Assembly: GCA_002492725.1 (NCBI GenBank)
Contig: DLAF01000018.1
Span: 1 to 48,804, forward strand
Source: Lachnospiraceae bacterium UBA7054
Lineage (GTDB): Bacteria > Bacillota > Clostridia > Lachnospirales > Lachnospiraceae
Length of the DNA: 48,804 nt
Reading direction: 5' to 3'
Shown here: in pieces, positions 1-7,466 of the stretch
Position numbering within the stretch: position 1 is the first letter of the stretch
Layout of the letters: each line of letters begins with the position of its first letter
Notes under the pieces: generated by a model
What the model saw: the letters and a program-made list of their open reading frames with translations, nothing else
Database searches by the model: none
What the model was told of the DNA's origin: nothing
Made by a program: the position numbers and the translations under genes

Positions 1-140
1 AGAGAAATTTCCTCCTACTCGATTCAATATCCTATTCAAATATGGAACTTTTATGGTGCGGTTTCAGTGCGGTAGATATGATAGGAATAAAAGGAAGATG
101 GTTTTGTGTACAAAACAATCTGTAAAAGGGGATGAAAGGA

Positions 141-845
141 ATGATTGCAGTACAGTTTTTGCCCGATTTGCCGGCAGTTTTTCTGTTTTTTTTGTTCTTA
201 CTGTCTGTAACGGCGGTGATGAAACAAAAAAGGAAACTGGCAAAGAAAGAACAGGAACTCTATGACATGCAGATCAATATTTTGTCGGCACAGATCAGTC
301 AGCATTTTATTTACAATACATTGACGACCATCAAGTATCTTTGTAAAAAAGATGCGCTGCTGGCTGCGGAGACCGTGGACGAGTTTGCAGGATATTTGCG
401 GGGAAATTTGGAAGCGCTGACAGGGGATAAAACGATATGGTTTTCAGAGGAACTTATGCATGTCAAAAATTTTCTGGCCATAGAACAGAAACGGTTTGGT
501 AAGCGGATCAACGTGATTTATGACATTCGGGAAGAGGCATTTATGCTTCCGCCGCTGACCCTGCAGCCAATCGTGGAAAATGCGGTAAAGCACGGCATTG
601 CCCCGAAGGAGCAGGGCGGTACAATCCGCATATCGACAGGAAAAAATGATACGGATTATTGGATCAGGGTGGAGGATGACGGCGTGGGGTATTGCGTGAA
701 GGAAAGGGCAAAAGAAAAAAAGACGCACATCGGTATGTGCAATGTGGCAGGCCGCGTGGGAGGACTGTGCGGCGGTTCGGTAAAGGTTCTGAGTTCTTTC
801 GGGGAGGGCACAAAAGTACTGATTAAAATTCCACGGAGAAAATAG
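141..845 (+). CDS. LytS/YesM-type sensor histidine kinase, short
   Basis: Likely autophosphorylates and passes phosphate to the regulator encoded 50 bp downstream. One hydrophobic helix lies at the N-terminus, followed by a short basic linker and a His_kinase-type motif reading SQHFIYNTLTTIKYL, with the expected histidine and the Asn-Thr that follows it; the family usually has Pro before His, here Gln. The ATPase part has an N box (ENAVKHG), a DDGVGY G1 box and a GEGTKV tail. No extracellular sensor domain is present, so the signal may come through the membrane helix or a partner. An in-frame ATG at 132 is also possible, but AGGGGA at 127-132 is spaced correctly (8 bases) for 141 and abuts 132. 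The family call is secure; the signal is unknown. Confidence 0.85.
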   Translation: MIAVQFLPDLPAVFLFFLFLLSVTAVMKQKRKLAKKEQELYDMQINILSAQISQHFIYNTLTTIKYLCKKDALLAAETVDEFAGYLRGNLEALTGDKTIWFSEELMHVKNFLAIEQKRFGKRINVIYDIREEAFMLPPLTLQPIVENAVKHGIAPKEQGGTIRISTGKNDTDYWIRVEDDGVGYCVKERAKEKKTHIGMCNVAGRVGGLCGGSVKVLSSFGEGTKVLIKIPRRK

Positions 846-895
846 AAGAAAGAGTAAAGACGAAAGAGAAAAGATGCTTCGACATGGAGGAAACT

Positions 896-1690
896 ATGCA
901 GGTACTGATCGTTGATGATGAGGAAATGGTATTGGAAGAAACAAAAGAAACGGTAGGCATGGAGCTGCCCGGGATGAAGATTATCTGCACAAGCTCGGCA
1001 CTTGAGGCTGTGAGAATCGCTGATAGACGTAAGATCGGAATTGCATTTCTGGATATTGAGATGCCGGGGATGGACGGGCTGGAGCTGGCGGAAAAACTGA
1101 AAAAGAAAAATCCCGAAACAAACATCGTTTTTGTGACGGCTTATACAGAATATGCACTGAAGGCGTTTGACATGTTCGCCAGCGGCTATCTTATGAAACC
1201 GCTGCAGAGAAAAGACGTGAAAAAGGCGATCCGCAATCTGCGGTATCCGCTGCGGGACACAAAGAAAGGATTGCGGGTGCAGTGTTTTGGGAATTTTGAA
1301 GTTTTTTACGGAGGCGAGCCTGTGACATTTGCCAGGGCGAAGGCAAAGGAAATATTCGCCTATCTGATAGACCTAAACGGGGCGGCGGCCACGACGGGAG
1401 AGCTGTGCGGCATTTTGTGGGAGGATTCCATGGATGTAGAGAAAAACAAGCATTATCTGCGCAATCTGATCGCCGACATCCGCAATGCCTTGCAGGACTG
1501 TCATGCGGAGGATGCCTTTCTCTCCGGAAGGAATCGTTATTCTGTCGATCCTGACAAGATAGAGTGCGATTACTACAGGTTTTTACAACGGGACGCAGCC
1601 GCGGTCAACAGTTACAGGGGAGAGTATATGAAGCAGTACAGTTGGGCGGAATTTTCGCTGTCCCGACTCGAATGCGGGGGAGGAGTCTGA
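896..1690 (+). CDS. Response regulator with SARP-like winged-helix output
   Basis: Transcriptional regulator, the probable partner of the upstream kinase. Residues 1-115 form a receiver: the acidic pair follows VLIV, the phospho-acceptor is Asp53 in FLDIEMPGMDG, and Lys101 lies in YLMKP. From about residue 122 a winged helix of the kind seen in SARP/BTAD regulators begins (FGNFEVFYGGEPV, then the LIADIRNAL recognition region). The bacterial transcriptional activation (BTAD) part is cut short after about 60 residues. ATG at 896 is preferred over the in-frame ATG at 884 because GGAGG at 886-890 sits five bases before it. The receiver looks fully functional, in contrast to the second regulator in this window. 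Confidence 0.83.
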   Translation: MQVLIVDDEEMVLEETKETVGMELPGMKIICTSSALEAVRIADRRKIGIAFLDIEMPGMDGLELAEKLKKKNPETNIVFVTAYTEYALKAFDMFASGYLMKPLQRKDVKKAIRNLRYPLRDTKKGLRVQCFGNFEVFYGGEPVTFARAKAKEIFAYLIDLNGAAATTGELCGILWEDSMDVEKNKHYLRNLIADIRNALQDCHAEDAFLSGRNRYSVDPDKIECDYYRFLQRDAAAVNSYRGEYMKQYSWAEFSLSRLECGGGV

Positions 1691-1692
1691 CA

Positions 1693-3078
1693 ATGAAGTG
1701 CAAAGGAGAAATGACAGTCATAGGAAACGACGGGAACAGAAAAAGATATGCAGTCAGGAGGCAATGCGCAGCGCTTTTTACAGCGGGAATGATGCTTGCA
1801 GGATCGTTTGCGGCACTGCCCCTGCAGGCCAAAGAAACGGCGGAGACTACCATTGTGCCGTATGCGCAGGAGGAATCGGTGTCGGGTAACGATGTGCCGG
1901 ATTTCTCGGAGGAGGCGCAGAGGGAAACTTCGAATGAAACGCAATCGGATAAGAAGCAGGATAAAAAGGCGGCAGAACAGCCCAAAAAGACCCAGCCAAC
2001 AATCACCGCCCAGCCGGAGGATGTCTGCGTGGAGGCAGGCGATTGTGCGTACTTCAATGTGTCAGCCGTTGGGGAGAATTTGACGTATCAGTGGTTTGTG
2101 GATAAGGGGGACGGCAGCGGGTTTCAGAAGATCATGGGTGCAGAAGCTTCTCTGTATCGTATCATGGTCTTTGACGGGGCAATGAACGGCTATGCGTATA
2201 AATGCAGAGTGAGCGAAAAGATAAGCAGCGGGCAGTCTGGCAGTCAGGAAAGCGGGGGGAGTAATATGCTGGAAAATAGCGAGAACTATACAGAATCACG
2301 CGCGGCAAAACTGACCATTTTTTACAGGATCGTGGGCGGCGCGCATTCTGTCTGGGTGAAATCGAGCGGCCGCGGACTGGTATTTCAGGGGAGCGGTGCC
2401 TACTCCAAATTAAACGGGGTCAGTGTGGACGGAAGCCGTATTACCGCGGGAGAGTACAATAAGGGCGGCAGTCAGACACTTTTTACGGAAATCACTCTGC
2501 TTCGCTCCTATCTGGAGACGCTTGCGGAAGGAGAACATGAACTGGAGATCGTCTGGGAGGACGGATCGGCAAAGACCTCCTTTCACATTACGCCTCCGGC
2601 TGCGAATCTGCCCGCGGAATCTTCGGGTTTGGGAAGACCGGGAGATGACGCCGCAGGCTCCAGCCGGGCGGCAGGAACGACGTCCGCCGCAGGAGATGCA
2701 GCGGCGATCATGGCAGGCGGGCAGGAAGAAGCGTTGAAGATAGCAGATGAGGCAGAAAAAGCGGAAGAAGAATCGGGGCAGATATCGGAGAATACGACCG
2801 ATGCGTCTGTTTCGGAAAATACGGCGGCGGATATTCTCGGAAAAGCCGGTATCCATGCGGATATGCAGGGGGATATGACAGTGACGCCGGGCAAAAGGAG
2901 GACGAGCAGACGTGCCTCGGATTTTGAGAAGCGTCCCGTGCAGCTTGCGGGGATGTCACAGACAGTCGACCAATATGCAAAAAAGCTTTGTATCGTGGTC
3001 ATTTTGATCAGCATCACAGGCATCATCAGCGGCCTGATTGCATACAAACTGCATGATGTGGAGGGAGGTAAGAAATGA
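1693..3078 (+). CDS. Secreted, membrane-anchored Ig-like surface protein
   Basis: A surface protein of 461 residues. A basic N-terminus is followed by a hydrophobic stretch ending LPLQAKE (signal peptide), then a Ser/Glu/Lys-rich spacer. An Ig-like fold follows (ITAQPEDVCVEAGD to YAYKCRVS, with YQWFV as the core Trp strand). Next is a module of the type VKSSGRGLVFQGSGAYSKL...GEHELEIVW, frequent in Clostridia cell-surface proteins. After a low-complexity Ala/Ser/Glu segment there is one membrane helix (LCIVVILISITGIISGLIA) and a short basic cytoplasmic tail. ATG at 1693 follows GGGGGAGGAG at 1675-1684; the longer upstream reading frame overlaps the preceding regulator and lacks a signal sequence. 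Lying between two signalling pairs, it may be an extracellular sensor or envelope component. Function is not known. Confidence 0.72.
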   Translation: MKCKGEMTVIGNDGNRKRYAVRRQCAALFTAGMMLAGSFAALPLQAKETAETTIVPYAQEESVSGNDVPDFSEEAQRETSNETQSDKKQDKKAAEQPKKTQPTITAQPEDVCVEAGDCAYFNVSAVGENLTYQWFVDKGDGSGFQKIMGAEASLYRIMVFDGAMNGYAYKCRVSEKISSGQSGSQESGGSNMLENSENYTESRAAKLTIFYRIVGGAHSVWVKSSGRGLVFQGSGAYSKLNGVSVDGSRITAGEYNKGGSQTLFTEITLLRSYLETLAEGEHELEIVWEDGSAKTSFHITPPAANLPAESSGLGRPGDDAAGSSRAAGTTSAAGDAAAIMAGGQEEALKIADEAEKAEEESGQISENTTDASVSENTAADILGKAGIHADMQGDMTVTPGKRRTSRRASDFEKRPVQLAGMSQTVDQYAKKLCIVVILISITGIISGLIAYKLHDVEGGKK

Positions 3079-4043
3079 GGGCAGTTAAATGGTTTCTGCT
3101 GGGGATTACATACCTGTGCTTTGTGGCGGAACTTGCCTTTATCATCAGGGGCGACATTGATCACGGCATTTTGTTCGCGGGATTGTGCTTTTGTCTGCTT
3201 GTTGTATTCTTTGTGCTGTGGCGGGAGGAACAGGCGCATCAGCTGATGACGCTGCAGAGTAATCTGGACGATGCTTTGCGCAGTAAGACCCTGGAACACC
3301 AAAAAAAAGACAGTGAGCAGATGAAACGCCTGCGGCAGGAAAAAGAGGAGCTGGCTTGTGAGCGGGAGCAGGTAACAAGGCGACTGGAAAAGCTGACACA
3401 GGAGAATGAGACATTAACAGGACAGCTTGCGGAGGCAAAACGAGGGAAGGCAGATGCAGTTATGCGAAAGGAGGCGGAGAGCATCCTGCCGCATGAGGAG
3501 GCTTTGACACAACTGGATCTGGTGGCGGTTTCTTCAGACGTCATGGCAAAGATGGAGAATGTCTGCAGGGAAGCGGGAATCCGCCTGTGTCTTTCCTGTT
3601 CTAAGGAGACGCTGCCCTACAGGGCGGATGAGCGCTATATTCGTCTGATCCTGCAAAATATCATCGACAATGCAATCAAATATATGCAGCGAAACGGCAG
3701 CCTTGTCATTACGATTTCCCACTTGGGAAACAGCATTTTTTTCGCGTTTAAGGATGACGGCATGGGGCTTTCGCCAAAGGAGACGGCGCATGTTTTTGAG
3801 CTGAATTATCAGGGGACGAACAAAAAGGGCGGAAGCGGGCTGGGACTTGCCCAGGTGCGGGCCGTTGTCTGTCACTTAGGGGGAACCGTTTACGCCCGCA
3901 GTACGGATGGAATGGGCATCTATATAGAACTTCCGCTTGACAGACAGGCAGGCGGCAAAATGCAAGGTGTGCAGGAGGAGAAAGCGGGGGAGGTAATCTG
4001 TGATAGAGGCGGAGAACAGGAAAATTCTGCTGGTGGAAAATGA
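3075..4043 (+). CDS. Membrane histidine kinase-like ATPase with coiled coil
   Basis: Two adjacent membrane helices (about residues 7-24 and 31-49) with almost no extracytoplasmic loop are followed by a coiled coil to about residue 125. A complete HATPase_c domain follows: N box NIIDNAIKYM (Asn199), DDGMGL, FELNYQGT, and GGSGLGLAQV. A standard HisKA box (SHELRTPL type) is not visible; the nearest candidate is the LPHEEALTQLDL segment around residue 140, which matches poorly. It could be an intramembrane-sensing kinase with a divergent dimerisation domain, or an ATPase that does not phosphotransfer. The start overlaps the previous stop by four bases (ATGA), and the next gene starts inside its 3' end, so all three are translationally coupled. 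Confidence 0.78.
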   Translation: MRAVKWFLLGITYLCFVAELAFIIRGDIDHGILFAGLCFCLLVVFFVLWREEQAHQLMTLQSNLDDALRSKTLEHQKKDSEQMKRLRQEKEELACEREQVTRRLEKLTQENETLTGQLAEAKRGKADAVMRKEAESILPHEEALTQLDLVAVSSDVMAKMENVCREAGIRLCLSCSKETLPYRADERYIRLILQNIIDNAIKYMQRNGSLVITISHLGNSIFFAFKDDGMGLSPKETAHVFELNYQGTNKKGGSGLGLAQVRAVVCHLGGTVYARSTDGMGIYIELPLDRQAGGKMQGVQEEKAGEVICDRGGEQENSAGGK

Positions 4044-4713
4044 CGGGGATCATGCACTGGCTGCTTTGGCACAGCTTGCGGATCCCGGCTGCGAGGTGAT
4101 TTGTGCCCCGGGCGGGGAAGCGGCAATCAAGGTCCTGAAAAGAGAGCGCATCGACCTGATTCTGCTTGCTGGCACGCTCTCTGACGGTGACGGCTGCCGG
4201 CTTTGCCAAAGGATCAGGGGAGAGGAAGGCGGATATTTGGGGCCTGTCATTTTCTTAAGCCGTCAGGGAGGCGGCCCGGATATCGTGAGCGCTTTTCGAA
4301 GCGGCGGTGACGATTATCTTGTAAGGCCTGTGACGGCAGCTGTTTTGGCAGAACGCATCGAGGCGAATCTGGCGCGGGTAAAGAATGCAAAACCGCAGGG
4401 TGACAGACAGTGGTTCAAGCAGTTTATGATAGACAAAAGCCGCAGGGAAGTTTATCGGGTCGAGAACGGGCAGCTGCGGGAAAAGATTTTGCTGTCTCCG
4501 TTAGAGTACGGCGTCCTGTCGGCGTTAATCAGGCATCAGAATACAGTTACCCTCTACAGCGAGCTTTACCGCGATGTTTGGCAGCAGGAGGATCTGGGAG
4601 ATGTGAGGTCTTTGATGGTGCATGTTTCAAACTTACGCAAAAAAATAGATCGGAATCATACGGAGATGATTTTGGCGGTGCGCGGGTTTGGCTATCTGTT
4701 TCAGGATGAATAA
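4000..4713 (+). CDS. OmpR-family regulator with degenerate receiver
   Basis: 237 residues. The N-terminal receiver fold is recognisable (KILLVEND, then LILLAGTLSDGDG, then DYLVRP), but the three key positions have changed: the acidic pair is Glu13-Asn14, the phospho-acceptor Asp is Ala57, and the conserved Lys is Arg109. The C-terminal winged helix of the OmpR/PhoB type is intact (LSPLEYGVLSALI, then VHVSNLRKKID, then VRGFGYLF). It should therefore bind DNA without classical phosphorylation, perhaps constitutively or by protein contact. The start is GTG behind GGGGGAGG at 3985-3993 and overlaps the kinase-like gene by 44 bases. It lies immediately before a palindrome upstream of the injectisome block, so autonomous control of that block is a reasonable inference. 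Confidence 0.82.
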   Translation: MIEAENRKILLVENDGDHALAALAQLADPGCEVICAPGGEAAIKVLKRERIDLILLAGTLSDGDGCRLCQRIRGEEGGYLGPVIFLSRQGGGPDIVSAFRSGGDDYLVRPVTAAVLAERIEANLARVKNAKPQGDRQWFKQFMIDKSRREVYRVENGQLREKILLSPLEYGVLSALIRHQNTVTLYSELYRDVWQQEDLGDVRSLMVHVSNLRKKIDRNHTEMILAVRGFGYLFQDE

Positions 4714-4725
4714 AAGGGGATGGCA

Positions 4726-4773
4726 AACCTTTAAGGAACCTTAAACCAACAAACGTAAGAAGCATGCTATGAT
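4726..4773 (+). promoter_or_regulatory. Candidate operator and promoter of the injectisome block
   Basis: TTTAAGGAACCTTAAA at 4730-4745 is a palindrome with perfect 7-bp arms around AA. The same bases can be read as tandem 11-bp repeats, AACCTTTAAGG (4726-4736) and AACCTTAAACC (4737-4747), matching at 8 of 11 positions. That spacing is typical of OmpR/PhoB-family sites. TATGAT at 4768-4773 is a good -10 box. No consensus -35 lies 17 bases upstream (ACCAAC), as expected for an activator-dependent promoter. It lies between the OmpR-type gene and the GTG start at 4810. The element is visible; its function is inferred. Confidence 0.5.
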
Positions 4774-4809
4774 GAGGAAAACAAAGCAGAAAAAGGAAGG
4801 GGCTGTCAG

Positions 4810-6603
4810 GTGAAGAGCAAAGAATACTTACCGTTTAGCAGAAACAGGTACTACAAAGGGAAAATGCTGACATCGGCGGATTTTGAATCTGAGCAGCTTT
4901 ATATGAATCACAAGAGGCAGTTTATGAATCGTATGATCACAGGCGCGGGAATTGTCTGCGGACTCAATGTGATCAGTCTGGATGATCAGTCCCTTATGAT
5001 CGAGAGCGGTGTGGCGGTTGATGACATGGGGCGGGAAATCGTGGCGGACAGCTCGGTGGTTAAAAAACTGTCTGCGGTCTCCGGGTTTGAAAGTTTGCAA
5101 ACAGGACGAGCCGCACTCTGCATCCGCTATCAGGAAAAGGAGACGCAGCCTGTCTATGCGATCAGCAGACAGGACAGTGACAGGGAATTTGAGTACAACC
5201 GTATCGAGGATGGTTATGAATTGTTTGTAATCGATGCAGAAAAACTGGAAGGGGAAGTTGAGGCGGAGACAGAGTTTTATACGGGCGGTGTGCTGTTTGA
5301 AAATGAGGATTTCAGGGTGTCGCTTCGTCTTCCGTTCCATATCTGTGCCGGGCATTATGTGAAACTTGCGGTCGAGGTCGTCAAAGTAAGTGATGTCAGG
5401 GCCGCTTTGGATTACAGGGTGATTCTGCAGACCCCGGCGCTTGCGGCGCCGGATGGGAAAAGGGAGCTGGCGATCAGTCTGGAAGGCGTAGAGACGGACA
5501 TCATAAAAGAGTATTGGATGCTGGCACAGTCACAAGCCTGCGAAGATACCTGTATCATGGTGAAAGCAGGGAGCGCCGCGGTTTTGATCAACGATGTGGA
5601 ATGCCCTGCGGGTGCCGGTGTTTCTTATCAGTTAAATATTCTGGAGACCACACCGGAATTTCTGGCGGCGCGGGAAATGAACCGACTGAGTCTGGAACTG
5701 CTGTCAGTGGAAGGCGCTGCGGGAGTGATCCGTCTGGCGGATATCTTTCTGGTACGCACCGAGGCTGCTTATCTGATGGAAAAAACGGATGAGTCTGTGA
5801 GAAGATACATTCCCACGCTTGCAAGCGAGTGGAAACGGCTTGAGTACACAGGATGTTTTTTTCAGAAACTGCCCTTTTTGGGAAACAGGGCCGCAGAGCG
5901 GAGCGAAGGGGAACAGGAAGTAAGGAAAAGTCCGCAGGAGCTGCCGGGGATTGCTACGGGCATTGTGGAAATTCCCATCGGTGATCATGCGAAAAAGGGA
6001 GACCTCTGCTTTTCCGATGAGATTATGCACGGTCTGGGAACAGGCAATGTCTATGTGACGATCGGCTACGAGTATCTGGAGGAGGATACGCTTCTGGAAC
6101 GGACAACAAAGGCCACGGTTTACGGGGATCCGTATTTGTTTGAACCCGCCGGGCAGAAGGTGGCGGTAGAATCCGCAGTTAAAGTATTGCATGATAAGGG
6201 AAGTTTTGTCGTCGGCCTGAAGTTAAAGGCAAACATTGATATGATCGTATTGACTTACCGCTGGGTGGCGGTTCGCTGCGATCGGGAAAGATCCGCAGAC
6301 GAGATGGAAACGGACAATTCGCAGAGCATCAGCGTGGTGACGCCCACGGTGATTCTTGGCACCAGGGAGAAGTATTTCTTCCAGGTGGAATACCATAACA
6401 TGAAGCCCTGCTCTGTCACCTACGCGCTGACGGAATATGACAGCGGCGAGATCTCCGCAGACGGCATCTATACGGCGCCGTCCGTGGAAGGGGTGTACGA
6501 GATTCGCATCTACTGTACGGACAGGCCCGGAATTCATACCTATGCGTATGCGATTGTTAAGAGAAAAGCGGCGGAGGAAACGAATGACCTTTCAATCCAA
6601 TAA
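4810..6603 (+). CDS. CIS-associated protein with Ig-like C-terminus
   Basis: 597 residues, unassigned enzyme-wise. The first 60 residues carry a pattern (NRYYKGKMLTSADFESEQ, then GAGIVCGLNVI) that I recognise from proteins encoded in extracellular contractile injection system loci, where its role is not settled. The middle is beta-rich. The end has an Ig-like module with the DSGEISADGIYTAPSVEGVY signature. No signal peptide or membrane helix is visible, so it should be made in the cytoplasm, as injectisome parts are. GTG at 4810 follows GGAAGGGG at 4794-4801. It opens the operon after the candidate promoter and overlaps the next gene by 20 bases. It could be a baseplate-peripheral or docking protein. 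Confidence 0.6.
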   Translation: MKSKEYLPFSRNRYYKGKMLTSADFESEQLYMNHKRQFMNRMITGAGIVCGLNVISLDDQSLMIESGVAVDDMGREIVADSSVVKKLSAVSGFESLQTGRAALCIRYQEKETQPVYAISRQDSDREFEYNRIEDGYELFVIDAEKLEGEVEAETEFYTGGVLFENEDFRVSLRLPFHICAGHYVKLAVEVVKVSDVRAALDYRVILQTPALAAPDGKRELAISLEGVETDIIKEYWMLAQSQACEDTCIMVKAGSAAVLINDVECPAGAGVSYQLNILETTPEFLAAREMNRLSLELLSVEGAAGVIRLADIFLVRTEAAYLMEKTDESVRRYIPTLASEWKRLEYTGCFFQKLPFLGNRAAERSEGEQEVRKSPQELPGIATGIVEIPIGDHAKKGDLCFSDEIMHGLGTGNVYVTIGYEYLEEDTLLERTTKATVYGDPYLFEPAGQKVAVESAVKVLHDKGSFVVGLKLKANIDMIVLTYRWVAVRCDRERSADEMETDNSQSISVVTPTVILGTREKYFFQVEYHNMKPCSVTYALTEYDSGEISADGIYTAPSVEGVYEIRIYCTDRPGIHTYAYAIVKRKAAEETNDLSIQ

Positions 6604-7417
6604 AACAACCTATGTCCCCGTAATGAAGGTACTGAGGGGAGAGGCAAATGATATTTTGATCTGCCGGGATGCGCTTTCGGAGAGGGAGGATTATTATACG
6701 CTTCTGGCGATCCATGATCATGAGATCGTAAAGAAGCTGCTTTGTGTGATGGAACGCTCTTCCCGCGGCAAGGAATGCTGCGAGGAGGTCTTTTGGCAGG
6801 GCGATGTGTTCTGCGCCGTATTCCCCCATGTGAAGGAGCGGTATTTAAAAAGCTTCTACATGCCGGCGCAGATCACATTGGAAACCTGCGGAGAAATCTG
6901 TGAAAATCTGATTCTTGCCTGTATGCTCTCAAAGCTTCCTTATCCGCTTCTCTATCTGGCGCTTGCGCAGGGACAGATTCATCTGCGGAAGGATTACGCC
7001 ATAGAGCCCGGGTTTACCATCGAGCTGGATGAGCTAGATGAAAAAATCGGAGAAAGGGAATGTGCCGGGCAGTGCGCAGGCGTGCTGCGGGAACTTTTGG
7101 AGCCTGTAAAAGGCAGGGAGAATATGGCGTATCGATTCTTTATGCGGAAATGGGAATATGAGGATTTCGGGGTGCTGTATCGGGACATGCGGCTGATAAG
7201 GCGCATCATGAAAAAGGAAGGAAGGTTTACCGGACTGTGGCTGTTTTTCAAAAGCAGGCAGGATACGATGTGTAAGCTGCTGCGGGCAGCCTGTATGGCA
7301 ATGATTTTTCTGGCGCTTCTTTGTCTGCTGTCAAGGGCTGTGTGGGGAGAAATTCCCTTTCTCAGAATTTTTGTGAATCATTTTACGATGATAGGAACGC
7401 AGTCTCTGGCGGGGTAA
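6584..7417 (+). CDS. Single-pass membrane protein, possible pseudokinase-like domain
   Basis: 277 residues. A soluble N-terminal region of about 230 residues is followed by one hydrophobic helix (LLRAACMAMIFLALLCLL) and about 20 outside residues, with no signal peptide, so the bulk is cytoplasmic. The order of blocks (a beta-rich YYTLLAIHDHEIVKKLL section, then a helix, then LPYPLLYLALAQGQIHL and FTIELDELDE) is reminiscent of kinase-like folds such as the pseudokinase part of EssB/YukC, but no catalytic HRD or DFG motif is present and this is a weak resemblance. ATG at 6584 has GGAGG at 6573-6577; the longer reading frame overlaps the upstream gene heavily. By context it is part of the envelope module preceding the injectisome genes. 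Confidence 0.6.
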   Translation: MTFQSNKTTYVPVMKVLRGEANDILICRDALSEREDYYTLLAIHDHEIVKKLLCVMERSSRGKECCEEVFWQGDVFCAVFPHVKERYLKSFYMPAQITLETCGEICENLILACMLSKLPYPLLYLALAQGQIHLRKDYAIEPGFTIELDELDEKIGERECAGQCAGVLRELLEPVKGRENMAYRFFMRKWEYEDFGVLYRDMRLIRRIMKKEGRFTGLWLFFKSRQDTMCKLLRAACMAMIFLALLCLLSRAVWGEIPFLRIFVNHFTMIGTQSLAG

Positions 7418-7466
7418 GGGGCCGGTGCTTTTGAGGTAGACTGCTTAGTGGTGGAGAGGGAATGAG

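Noticed and set aside
1564..1692. Extended N-terminus of the surface protein
   Set aside because: It overlaps the upstream regulator and has no signal sequence, whereas ATG 1693 has a strong ribosome binding site followed by a signal peptide.
2410..3302. Long minus-strand open frames opposite the surface protein gene
   Set aside because: They mirror the codons of the plus-strand genes, have no ribosome binding site and no recognisable family features.
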